A DNA stretch of 64,000 nucleotides from Monomorium pharaonis (GCF_013373865.1 NC_050474.1:2628001-2692000); one strand, 5' to 3'; shown: positions 36,652 to 47,156, counted from the stretch's first letter. Numbers and translations are program-made. Notes: a model not told the origin generated them from the sequence alone.

Positions 36652-38538
36652 TCAGTAGGTTCTATCTAGCGGATGCTCGGCGAAATAATCCTTCTTGCTG
36701 TACATAAGTTCGGCGACATTTCTGTTGAACTTGTCGCCGTTATTCCACTCGCCCGATGCGATCTCCTCGGCGAGTAGATGCACCCTGTCTATGGAGAGAA
36801 TCGCGAAACTATCGGCCAGATTCCGATCGTACTCGTGATTTCTCAAGCCGATGCAATACGCCCGTGAAGCGCGTGAGAGGACGGCGAGCAGCGCGTACGT
36901 TCTCGTCGCGATTTCGCCAAGTCGACGTAATTCCATCTGCTGTTCGGATATCCTTATGCCATGGCGTTGCAGCAGTAACAACGAGCTGGCATGTAACCTG
37001 GTGACGCATTTCTCCAGTTGTTTGCTACCTGACGCTAGAGACGGATGCAAATGATTGGCGGTTTGAAAGCGCTCCCGGTAGTCTTTGCCAAAGGCCCACT
37101 TGAATATGTGCTCTGGAAAATTGAAGGGATTTCGCAGCTTGAATATGTGGTCGTGTAGATTTTTGCCCATATGTTGCAGACCGAGCAGAGCAATGTATGT
37201 GTTTGAGTCGAGGCTGCAACTGTCGAACAGAGTGTGCGACAACGCGTCCTCGAAGATTCGTATGTAGGGATTGTCCCTCAGGTAACTCTGAGCTCCGATC
37301 AACTGCAGTCCTTCGTAGATACGTTTGACGCACTCGCTGGCGCAGTACACCTCCACCATCGCCTTCTCCAGTGTGCAGTCCTGATTCTCAAATATATCCA
37401 TTATGCCGGTAGTGTGATACAGCATGCTCTCCATGCCATAGAGAGTGCTCGCCATCTTACCTATCACCTCGCGAACACCCTCGTACTCGTGCATATTTTT
37501 GTCTAGGTGTTTCCGTTGCAACACGTGCCTCGTCAATATTCTTGTGAAAACCTTCAACGTACCAACCGCCTGTGAAGCGAGATTTCCGTTTCCTGGAGCG
37601 AGCATGTCTACCAGCACGCCTGTTCCCGCTTTTACGTCGCCCAGAAGGTTTTCCCTCGGAACTTTGGTATTCTGAAAGGTAACTGTACAGACAGGACTGT
37701 CTTGAAGGCCGATCAGATCCTTAACGTCCTTGCTCGTGACACCGCCAAAATCTCGCTCCACCAAGAACACAGACAGCGGACCATGCTCTCTACTGATCGC
37801 ACTGGGATGCCCGCAGTGAGAGAAGACGAGGAACAGATTGGCGTCGTGGCCGTTGACCACGAATGTCTTCTCACCGTTCAGTATCCAATGCGTGCCACAG
37901 TCCGACTCCATGGCCACGCTGTTGATGTTAAGTGTGTTTATTCCGCTCTGGGGTTCAGTGTAGCACACCGTGGGTACGAGCTCGCCGGTCGCTATCCGCG
38001 GCAGATACTTGGCCTTCTGCTTGTCTGTGGCCAGCGCGGAGATGATACGGACGGGTATAATGTGATTTTTGACGATGTAGCATCCGAGCCATGGAAAGCA
38101 GCTGAGCACCTCCACCAGCCTGGCTGTCTCCGTGTGATTTAGGCTCAGGCCGAGATGCTGCGCGTCCACACACGCCCGAAAGACGCCCAGTTCTCTCAGG
38201 TGAGCCAGGATGTCCTCCTTCCGGACATTTTCCATGTCATCTAGACACTCCGACATGTACTTCTCGATCGGCCGGAACCATTCGAAGAAACGTGAATGCC
38301 TGTCCTTGGTCTGCGGCTCGGGATAATACAGGAACTCGTAATCGAACGTGGAAAGGAAGAGATTTTTGACGAACGGCTTCCGTTGCGGCTGCCGCTTGAT
38401 AGGTGCCGGCAGTCGCGTTTCGAGGTTAATCGTGTCCAAAGCATGACTGACCCGTTGGCTTTGCGAGTGCCGGACGGGTATACACACGCACGAAGTGTAC
38501 CACAGTTGCCGTCTGCACAGAAATCGACGTGCCAGCAT
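36652..38538 (-). CDS. ACAD9: ACAD9-like complex I assembly factor, degenerate
   Basis: An intronless 628-residue protein, against 621 in human ACAD9. It begins with a basic, presumably mitochondrial leader (MLARRFLCRRQLWYTS). ACAD9 hallmarks include KQKAKYLPRIATGE, VERDFGGVT, TKVPRENLLGD, AVLSRASRAYCIGLRNH and the ending AEHPLDRTY. ACAD9 is an acyl-CoA dehydrogenase relative that, with ECSIT and NDUFAF1, assembles respiratory complex I. Enzyme motifs are eroded here. The catalytic Glu site (LFEGTNE in human) reads LFDSCSL, with Asp at 439. The flavin-stacking WITN reads FVVN (226-229). The signature SGSD reads SGIN, and GGLGY reads GAQSY. The ORF is otherwise intact, so it is probably a functional non-enzyme. 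Drosophila Egm (enigma) is a likely relative (from memory). Confidence 0.88.
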   Translation of the reverse strand: MLARRFLCRRQLWYTSCVCIPVRHSQSQRVSHALDTINLETRLPAPIKRQPQRKPFVKNLFLSTFDYEFLYYPEPQTKDRHSRFFEWFRPIEKYMSECLDDMENVRKEDILAHLRELGVFRACVDAQHLGLSLNHTETARLVEVLSCFPWLGCYIVKNHIIPVRIISALATDKQKAKYLPRIATGELVPTVCYTEPQSGINTLNINSVAMESDCGTHWILNGEKTFVVNGHDANLFLVFSHCGHPSAISREHGPLSVFLVERDFGGVTSKDVKDLIGLQDSPVCTVTFQNTKVPRENLLGDVKAGTGVLVDMLAPGNGNLASQAVGTLKVFTRILTRHVLQRKHLDKNMHEYEGVREVIGKMASTLYGMESMLYHTTGIMDIFENQDCTLEKAMVEVYCASECVKRIYEGLQLIGAQSYLRDNPYIRIFEDALSHTLFDSCSLDSNTYIALLGLQHMGKNLHDHIFKLRNPFNFPEHIFKWAFGKDYRERFQTANHLHPSLASGSKQLEKCVTRLHASSLLLLQRHGIRISEQQMELRRLGEIATRTYALLAVLSRASRAYCIGLRNHEYDRNLADSFAILSIDRVHLLAEEIASGEWNNGDKFNRNVAELMYSKKDYFAEHPLDRTY

Positions 38539-38893
38539 TGTTCTCGCGTCTCGGGAATAATCTATTTACAACTCCCTCTCAAAACGCGGAGAATGTATGC
38601 ACTGGTATACATACCACAACATACCACCGCGGATTACATTGAGGTTATTCGCCTCGGCGAGTTTGATTGGCTGCGCTGCTTCGCCAGCTGATATGCCTGA
38701 TGCATCTTAAATACTGCTGTATACATAAACTATCTAATAATGCGTAAGCATTTTATAAGCGATAAAAAATACAATATATATATTCTTAAATAAAATAATA
38801 ATATTTGTGTGAGATATTATCAATGCATATTTTTTCGATTAAGATTTTTTTTGCACTAAGTAGCTTTGTGTATACAGTAGTTATATTATATTC

Positions 38894-38923
38894 GCATCCG
38901 TAAAGTGTTGATTTTACGGATGC
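38894..38923. repeat. perfect 11-bp hairpin
   Basis: GCATCCGTAAA, an 8-base loop, then TTTACGGATGC form an uninterrupted 11-bp stem. It stands six bases before a larger hairpin. Confidence 0.85.
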
Positions 38924-38929
38924 ATTTCC

Positions 38930-39019
38930 GTTTCGCGCATGATGCGCATGGTGCATCGTTCATCCTTGTTATTTGTCAAACGAGGATAAATAATGTCTTA
39001 TGCGCATCATACGTGAAAC
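38930..39019. ncRNA. candidate 90-nt hairpin (pre-miRNA-like)
   Basis: Outer arms GTTTCGCGCATGATGCGCAT and ATGCGCATCATACGTGAAAC pair over 20 positions with two mismatches or wobbles. After an internal loop, ATCCTTGTT pairs with AACGAGGAT around a 7-9 base loop. The size and shape resemble a microRNA precursor or a palindromic MITE. No known miRNA seed was recognised, so the ncRNA label is a hypothesis. Confidence 0.3.
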
Positions 39020-39064
39020 AGAACACATCTTAGATCAGACGGCAAACTCATTGGCCGATACCGC

Positions 39065-39335
39065 GAGACGTGGCTACGTTGACTCTCCTATAGCCACCTA
39101 AAAAAAAAGAACGAAAAAAAACGAATTGATTAATCGACAGAATGAAGTTAAATAATAAATAAAAGTGCAAATTATGAGAGATGCATATTATGCATGTTAT
39201 ACATATTATGTAAGATGTCTTACTATATAAGTTATTGTTAACAACATAATTCGCCTGACATTCCTATAGTTTCCTACTGCTCAACCAAAATCACTCCTCA
39301 AATTTTCTTGCTTAGCTTGCGTCTGTTTTTCCTAC
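39065..39335. repeat. diverged direct duplicate, copy A
   Basis: Aligns with 43112-43345 in the same orientation. Shared blocks are a GTGGCTA...TAGCYACCTA hairpin, an A-rich stretch, AATAAATAAAA, TATGAGAGATGCATATTAT, TAAGATGTCTTACTA, a GTTAACA...AATTCGCC...GACATTC block and AAATTTTCTYGCTTARCTTGC. Small indels interrupt the match. Similarity stops abruptly near 39332. Confidence 0.75.
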
Positions 39336-40442
39336 ACCCATTTTTTTTATGCAACTACTCCCACGAAGTCTCTTCCTAATGTTAACAGCAAATCCAATTC
39401 TTCAAATATTTCAAAAATCAAATTCTTTGTTTTCCATTTGACATTTAGAAAATGTTCACTTTAAGTATTGTTACCCTGCAGATAACCAAGTGTGATGTAG
39501 CATTTTGAGCAAACTATAATTAACCACATGGCATGTGTTAATTGTTATAGCTATTGTTAAAAGATGCAGAGCTTACTGGAATGCACATATTTAATGTGTA
39601 TTCCAATCGATGCCTTTCGATGGATGATATATGCGAATAGAAATAAAATTATAGCAATATTGTATTATTCTTTGATTCCTTTTTGTAAGAAATCATCAAC
39701 GTTTACTTATATAAATTCAAAGAATATAATAAAACATAATGATACAAGTCTAATTCAAAATTGTCTGAATTGCTTTTTAAAATTTCTCATAATGGTAATC
39801 GTCTGTCACCTTTTTTCAGTTATCTTTTCATTTTCCTCGAATGCCTTTTTTTGGTAGTGTATTCTTTCTTCTTGCCAGATTCCTGCTGCGACTTTTGAAA
39901 ATCTGAGTCTTCTATACAATAAATTTCACTCACAATTTTATATCTAACATGAAGAAGTTAAATGTATAAAAACAACGAATGCGTAGTTAGTAAATGTTAA
40001 TGTAGTTAATAAATTTTTGATAACTTCGAAATACTATAATGTGTATTTCATGTTTTAACAGTATTCCCTAACCTAAAAATTTATTGCAATTAATTACTAA
40101 TCACAGGGTAATTCAACGAGAGACCTGACATTTCTGAATAAGTAACTGAATAAGTAACTATATTAAACTAAATTATGCAATTTATAGTTTAGATAAAATT
40201 TATTCCTTAAATATATTCAAAGATAATATATTTAAATATCTTATTGAATTACTTTTTATAGATCATACAAAAGTACTACAATTGTTAATAAAAAGCAAAA
40301 CACATAATGCATAATTACGCAAAAATTGCATATATGTACAAGATGTTTGGCAGGACTCTAAATTTCACTCTTTAAATGTTCTTCCATCTATTGCTGAATA
40401 CCTCTTAAATTACATATATATAAAGTCGTTTTTTCTGAACAG

Positions 40443-41632
40443 GATATCAATCCCACATTATACATGGCAATAAAACTCAATGCAGAAATAGAAAGGATTG
40501 TAATGACTTCAGAAATACGTTTAATTTTTTTAAAAATTATATTTTGATTAGCATTGAATAATTTGATTAACGTAAAAAAATATAATTCATCTCATTGTTT
40601 CAGTGCTTAAAAATAAGAAAACATTTGCTGCGATTTTGAGAGACGTTACTTTGATGCAAGACTCTTACAATAGTTTTATTGAGTAAGTTGCATCAAAATA
40701 TAGGAAGAAAATGTAGTCTGGTCTCTATTGGCGCTCATGATTTGGATACAATTAAAAGTCCATTTCTATATGATGCTCTAGACCACCATTAAAAATATGG
40801 TTCAAACCACTTAATCAAGATAAAGTATATACAGGAGAAGAAATTATGCAGTAATATGCAGTAAGTTTCTTTCTCCTTATGTTTGTAAATTCTGTAAATA
40901 ATTGCAATGTAATCAAACGGTCTCCTTTTTAACTCATCACTCTGGAAGACCAAAGATCTGTCTCATGCAAATGAACTTAAAATCTGTGTACAGAATCAAA
41001 TTCACAATTTATCATTTAAGAGTTTGTTGCTTTCACAGCCATACATTGAGATACCAATTAATGTAAATAATTCTAATTTCTGTAGATAATGATTTATATA
41101 TATTCATGTCTAACTACGTTTACAGACACATGTGCAACTTAAACAATATTTACCTTATCATAAAAGGCAGTCCTATTTATCCTATTATAATAGTAATGGA
41201 GTTATTTTATCTCTGTCTTCTATCGTTAATGGAGATCATTCAAAGATCACACTTAATACAAAAAAAATTTTTATCAAGTGCATAATAACTGATCTTACAA
41301 AGGTACGTGCATTTACATTGTTTAATTTTAATCTATATATTTATTTGCAAAAAATACATAAAATAGGTGCTTTAAAAATAAGATGCTATAATTAATATAT
41401 AAAATATATACATTATATATTATAAATTATTACAAATTATAAATAACCTGTAGGCAAAGATAGCGATGGATATTCTAGTTTGTGCATTCAGTCAGTATTG
41501 CAAGACCAAGTATACAGTTGAAATTGTAGAAGTGGTATATCCTGATAATTAAACTTTCAATTATCCAGAATTAAAGTATCGAAGAACGGAAGAAATCAGT
41601 TGCAATAAAGCGATTAATTACATTTGTATTGA
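40443..41632 (+). pseudogene. FARSB: phenylalanyl-tRNA synthetase beta pseudogene
   Basis: Remains of four exons: 40443-40518, 40604-40860, 41126-41302 and 41454-41632, with splice sites still recognisable. Matching pieces include FAAILRDV...DSYNSFIE, SLVSIGAHDLDTIKSPF, KPLNQDKVYTGEEIMQ, SNGVILSLSSIVNGDHSKI and ILVCAFSQYCKTKYTVE. Frameshifts occur after FIE and near 40788. In-frame stops occur after EEIMQ and after VYPDN. Intron retention shows an unprocessed genomic duplicate, not a retrocopy. The N-terminal exons and everything beyond about the middle of the enzyme are missing. A functional FARSB gene must lie elsewhere. Confidence 0.85.
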
Positions 41633-42167
41633 GTAGGTGATCGCACCTTTTCCATCATGCATGTAGAATAATGATTACGAGATGACAGCTGCTGCTACTA
41701 ACAAGGAACGAGAAATCTCAACACTTACGGTTGCAAAGTGACAACATTTAAAAGGTGAAACAAATTCTGCAATTATATTCAGCCTTTCCATAATTGACGT
41801 ACGTTACAATATACACTTAATCTTACTACTTATTTTAATGATACAGCTAGATCAGGCGAATAAGAAAATAACATAAGGTGAGAAGTCACTTTCTTCATCT
41901 GACAGTATCTCTTGATAGTCTATTAGTTTGTTTAATCGCTGATTTTGACAAGTATGAATTACTACGTGGTTCGTTATCACGAATCACTTGAAAGAGGAGA
42001 AAGAAAAATCGAATACTTGGTATTATAGGCCATATTAGTCTTGTTCTTCATCGTTTTAATTGAAAAGAATGTGACGATTTTGTGCTGAAAAAAAATTACG
42101 TTAACAATTTTATGTAATTTAATAAAATAATAAAAAAGAAATTAAACAAAAAATTTATTACCTTAAT
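41633..42167. other. spacer after FARSB pseudogene
   Basis: AT-rich DNA where the next FARSB exons would be expected. I cannot recognise them, so the copy is truncated or decayed. Confidence 0.5.
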
Positions 42168-43971
42168 CTTCGCTCAGAATATTTTCATTATCAAAAATTT
42201 CGGAAAAAACTGCCTCTACCTCTTCCTCCCTTTCCTTCATGTCCGTTAAACGCTGTTTAGATGCCGTTTCGTTATCGCTTGTTGCATAATTTATTGTACT
42301 TTGGATGTTTGAATAACTCAGTCGGGTGTTATTTTCTTCCCTCGAGCTACGACAAGATTCAGCTTGTTCAAAAATACTCTATAATTCATTAATGCTATTG
42401 AAGATTCAATTAAAAAATATTTTTTAAATATTCAATAGATTTCTTTTGAATTTTTAAATAGACATTTGGTAATTATAGATTCTTACAGTACTAATATGTA
42501 AAAAGGATACCTTAAAAACCTTAATGGTACAATCATAAATATGTATATCTCGTATACAATCAATGTCTCATATATTTAAAGTAATTTAAAAAATGTAAAA
42601 ATTCATAAACATACACTTTTAAGTTTTTAGAACAAATATACGTTTTTGAAAAAAAAACGTATAATTATATTTATAATTTATAATAATAATTTAATTATCA
42701 AAGTTTATATCATATGACTGTATCGTAATTAATAAATATTTTAAATACTAGTGCAAAATATTTATAAAAAGAAATCTAAGTCCACAATAATATTACTAAC
42801 TCTGTAAGATTTTTAATCTCTCATTTTAGCAATTTGGAGCTAAAAGATAGTCTTTTGCGAATCATACATCTGGAAACAGAATTTTGCTGCCTCAGTGTTC
42901 TGTATACTGCAAAAAATGTAGACAACATAAAGAGAACAAAAATAAAGACAGGTAATCTTTATGCACATCACTGTATTAGTAGGGCGGAATATAAGAGAAT
43001 AATCACATTAAAAAATCCCATAGAAATAAAAGCTCTATAAAAGTGAAAATTCAAAGCTAAAAACAAGACAATTTACCTTTGTCATATCCTGTGTGCTACC
43101 TATTGAGTAATATTGTGGCTACCGGTCTTCTTTCTAGCTACCTAAAAAAAGTTGAGGAAAAAAAAGCAAAATAATTGATAAAAAAAAAGTTAAAAAATAA
43201 ATAAAAATGCAACTTATGAGAGATGCATATTATACATATTAGGTAAGATGTCTTACTAAATGATTGTTAACACAGTAATTCGCCCGACATTCTTGCTGCT
43301 AGACCAAATCACTCCTTAAATTTTCTCGCTTAACTTGCATCTAGTACTGCGTGCAATGCTGTTTCCTCTGGCAAGCAATACAATCCTTTATCATTATTCG
43401 TACTATTCACTGCATCATTATTTTTACTCTTGGGCCTCGACAATTCTTCTACATAATTAACCCTGTAATTAGAAATAATTACATAAAAATGTGAGACATA
43501 TAAATGCAACGATTAATAATTCCAGTAAAATACATTCTCTTATGGCTGATTAAATGTTCATCATATTTTCCTCCGGTTTTCATATTAAAGGGATCCGACT
43601 AAATTAACATAGACCTCGCGTTACTTCTCCGATCTATCGTGAATTTCACTTTTATTACATGTACATATATGTCTTACCCACAACACATCAGATACAACGC
43701 TTTCTCCGAGCGCCAAACCAACAATATCGACGCCAGCTGGTCTCTCACAGAATTTCTGAATAATCTTTGTTTCTTCGACTTTCTACCTGAAATAAGTTTC
43801 CTCTTAATCTAAGTTCTATGCTACACAATTAATTAAAAACAGAATAATGTGGAATCCTAACTTGAACATTTTCTCTCCCTCGCTCAAACCGAGAAGCTTC
43901 GCGTTTCCTTAAAGGTTTCATCTTCTTCTTTTTACACTGGATATTATGCGTTTCGTCGTCTTCGCATCCCA
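42168..43971 (-). CDS. unidentified multi-exon gene (tentative)
   Basis: Exon-like open segments on the minus strand. The first starts at the ATG at 43971 (MGCEDDETHN, then a KKKKMK basic run) and ends at a GTTAGG donor about 43861. The second, about 43780-43683, reads KVEETKIIQKFCERPAG and ends at GGGTAAG. The third, about 43456-43310, reads VNYVEELSRPKSKNND. The last, about 42380-42168, ends NENILSED with a strongly acidic, Glu-rich tail. Junction phases between the second and third segments do not close with the best donor, and an exon may be missing. It is either a fast-evolving small nuclear-type protein or a decaying gene. I do not recognise the family. Confidence 0.3.
43112..43345. repeat. 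diverged direct duplicate, copy B
   Basis: Partner of 39065-39335. On the minus strand it runs from the end of a predicted exon of the unidentified gene into its intron or 3' region. Both copies keep the minus-strand reading QxKxENLRSD after an AG acceptor-like dinucleotide, so the duplicated piece may once have been coding. Confidence 0.75.
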
Positions 43972-44499
43972 TTCTTTCTTAATTAATTAAACCTGCTATA
44001 TTGAACTAACTCCTTCTAAGTAAAATCAAAACAGGGGAGTATTTTCAAGGTTAGTTTCGTCCGAAGGTTAGTTCCGTCGCGACGGAATCAATGTTTCCAA
44101 AACCGACTGGAAAAATTATTGTAAATAAAAAAAACCATATTTTTCTGTTACTTTATATAAATTTAATGTATAAATAAAATAATTTATTTAATAATATAAT
44201 ATTTAATGATAATTGTTTTCGTAATATATATATCGAATCTATCGAATCAATTATCGATCGATGTGGGAGATCGATTTGACTCATATTTTAATTTACGCAT
44301 ATTTTTTATTTTTATGTAAAAGTAATTACAATTTGTGAAACATGAATTAATAATAATTAGCTTTAGTGTGAAAAACGCAAAGTTCAAAACGGTATATATC
44401 GAAGAAGCACTCATCTTAACGCGTGAAGTTAGCGCTAGAGATGATCATCTCTGACTCGAGCCAACTTAACACAGTTCTCTGTTTTAGGGGTTTACATGC

Positions 44500-45216
44500 C
44501 TTCCGGAACGGAACGGGACGCTGGGTTCACTTTCTTTCCGGAACGGAATGGGACGCGGAACACATCAGCTCCCGATCGAATCTTTTTCACAAATCATATA
44601 ATCGGTAAATATGACGCATATTTAGCTTGTACTGCGTTTCATTCGAACGCGTATTACTCGTAGCGTAAATCGCGACGTGTGGAACGGTCGGGCAATTCTA
44701 ACATGCGACAATAATTCCGTGCCAAAGTCGATCGCGCGGGAAAGGTACCCCCTTCGCCATATTAACAGCGTTCTCTCTTTATTTCACTCGCGGAATCCGT
44801 GACAATCAGTAGCAATCCCGAGGCGTATCGGCTCCGCGACGTGTAATTGCCGCGCGAAGTTAATCCGCACGATAAATGAAACTGCCTCAGGTCATTCTAA
44901 ATCATATTTACCTGTCATTTTCAGAACGCAACGAATGTGGAACGACACGCCGCCGCAAGTGCTACAACAAGTGCTATCGCCAAGTATTTAATCGGTAAGT
45001 CTTATTAGGTTAAATTTGTGTGGCAAATCGCTGGAACGCGTATACATCCATACTCGTTCAAACGCAGATCTCGATATGTTAATCATGGTCCACGAAGTTG
45101 ACTGTGGGCAGGAAAGAAACTTCTATCGCCATTCTTAATTGCATTTTTTTTCTCATTTTCAGAACGCGACAGAGGTGGAATGACCCGGCGCTGTATAGAA
45201 TCGCAGATCATAACTG
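44500..45216 (+). repeat. serially duplicated exon-like units (GGAACG)
   Basis: Related units are at 44500-44521, 44535-44604 (ending TAATCG then GTAAAT), 44925-44994 (TTTTCAG acceptor, ends TAATCG then GTAAGT) and 45163-45216 (TTTTCAG acceptor, ends AACTG then GTAAGC). They share GAACG-rich starts and GTGGAAYGAC. Splice-like borders are conserved, but no common open frame is convincing, which fits a non-coding multi-exon transcript or a fast-evolving peptide gene. Confidence 0.5.
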
Positions 45217-46554
45217 GTAAGCGTAACGTACACATCTCAGTAAGCAAAAAATAATTTAAGATTTTGTAAATCATAAACTAATACTAAGATTTTATTTAAT
45301 TATAACTCTATCGTAGTTTATTATAACATTAAAATAACATTAATATATAGCAAATTTGTTAATTCTTTTTATGAATTGTGATAATGATTTATTTGATGTT
45401 TTCAATCATCATTTTAATTTTATACATACAGCTTTCAAATAGAAAACAACTAAATTTATCCAGTGAATCAAATTTTGTTACATCTTCTGTTAAATGAATG
45501 AGATTATGAACATTATGATTTATAAATTCTTATTTATATAAGTCACCAAGTTCTTTTACAAAATATTATAATAATTTATTTGCCTAAATACATTTTGTTA
45601 CTAAATCGTTACATATTACTATCCGAATTGCGCAATGTAAAGATAGAAAATGCAAATAATAATGTTTTTAAAAATATGGTTTTATCATGCATGGATCATA
45701 ATGTATCAAAAAGTTCTAAATTTAACGGCTTTCCATCTCATATTTTGTTATTAGTCTAGATTTTCTTGCAAACTTACAACGAGTTGATTTACATATTAAT
45801 TTCAGTTTTTATTAATTGCATTAATATTTTTTTTATTAGACGAGTTTTGTAAATGCCTTTAATACAAAAACTTAACAAACATTTCATAATTTCTAATAGC
45901 CAAAATGCATATAGTCTAAAAAAACATTTGTGACAAGTCCAATTTTTAAATCACATAAAATATACTTTTTTGGGATAATCTTCATTAGTCTGTAAATAAA
46001 ATTCATTTATTCGTAGTTTTGACTTTAATTCTGAGAGAGTCATTCCATTGTAAATAGACTTCGGGCCAATATTTAATACAGCTATGATAAGAGTTAAAAA
46101 TTTTACACACATAAAGGCAACGCAAAGAATCTTACTAATGTTTACTTTTAAAACTCGATTATTTAAGTGCAAACTTTTTGTTTAAAAACTTTTCATTTTT
46201 TAAATAAATTTTTCTAAAAAAACATTTCTGTTTTTTATATAAACTATTAAGCTTATTATATCCATGATAAACAGCAATTAGGAATGGCCTGAGTTGTTAT
46301 AATTCATCAATTTTAATTAAAATAAACCAAAATTGACAGCCACTAATTTTCGTCAGAAAAAATCCGTAGGAAAAAATTATTAAAAATCGTTGCACAAAAA
46401 ATTGCATATTTTTGGACACAAATTTCTGCAGTTTTTAGAGAATTTTGTACAAAGTTGTCGCCTTCAAAATAATTCTGCAAAAAATTTTGCAGGATTTTAC
46501 ATAATTTTTTTAGAATGCATTCATTTTTTAAAAATGAATTTTTACAATACTTTG

Positions 46555-46886
46555 ACAAGGGAACCTCGCGAGAACCCGAAAATTCTTTTTTTAATGAAAC
46601 TTATAAGAAAAAAAAATTATAAAAAAAATTTTTTTTAATAAATGGTATAGTTAAATAAAGGTATTTATATTGTAAAACTTTTGTATGAAACATTTTTTAT
46701 ATTTTGTTTAATTTGCGAAATATATCGAAAAACCGCAAAAATCGTTTCAACTTTGAAGGGTGGTTTTACCCCTTCAAACCGTTTTGGGCACCAACTAAAA
46801 ATTTCTAAATTCATGTATTCACCCTCTCTAAATTTATGCCAAGTTTCATTAAAATCTGAATTTTTGAGTTTGCGAGGTTCCCTTGT
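46555..46886. mobile_element. MITE-like element with 45-50 bp TIRs
   Basis: The left end at 46555-46602 starts ACAAGGGAACCTCGC and continues to AATGAAACTT. It is inverted at 46841-46886, which begins AAGTTTCATT and ends GCGAGGTTCCCTTGT. The 332-bp interior has no transposase frame, so it would be non-autonomous. No clear target-site duplication was seen. Confidence 0.7.
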
Positions 46887-46963
46887 TAAATATCGGTACT
46901 CAGGAGCATTTATAAAATTTCTTCCTTTTTCTAAACTATTGGCAATAATTATTGCAAAAAACT

Positions 46964-47156
46964 AATACCTCAATCAGGGCTGGCCATTCTAATTGAGGTA
47001 TTATTTTTTGCAAAAGCTGTAAATTAATTATTGGGGAAATAATACATACCTTAGCCAGGACTGACCATCCTGGTTGAGGAATTATTTCTCGCAATAAACT
47101 ATTTACAGTATTGCAAAAAATAGTATCTCAGTCAGGACTGGTTATCCTGACTAAGA
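46964..47156. repeat. three tandem hairpin units, ~80-bp period
   Basis: Hairpins at 46964-47002, 47049-47079 and 47126-47156 each have a stem of about 12 bp around a 7-base loop (CTGGCCA, CTGACCA, CTGGTTA). Stem sequences differ between copies, but most changes keep pairing or G-U pairing. Spacers contain related GCAAAARNTA/GCAATAAA words, so this is a tandemly repeated unit. Confidence 0.75.

Larger units (their letters stand above)
38539..40442. other. spacer with hairpins and duplicate A
   Basis: Holds the ACAD9-like 5' flank, a hairpin cluster (38894-39097), one copy of a diverged duplication (39065-39335) and AT-rich DNA. No coding exon was recognised, although the missing 5' exons of the FARSB pseudogene could be present in unrecognisable form around 39.5-40.4 kb. 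Confidence 0.45.

Noticed and set aside
36756..38173. Plus-strand and other-frame ORFs inside the ACAD9-like gene
   Set aside because: They are out-of-frame readings of the clearly homologous minus-strand CDS.
38894..39025. H/ACA snoRNA from two adjacent hairpins followed by ACA
   Set aside because: The hinge between hairpins is only six bases and lacks an ANANNA H box, so the class definition is not met.
39564..39857. 97-codon plus-strand frame
   Set aside because: AT-rich and Ile/Phe-rich, no similarity to the FARSB N-terminus and no splice sites that connect it to the pseudogene.
42834..43040. Plus-strand exon-like frame NLELKDSLLRIIHLE
   Set aside because: Has an acceptor and a donor-like site, but no partner exon or family, and it lies inside an intron of the tentative minus-strand gene.
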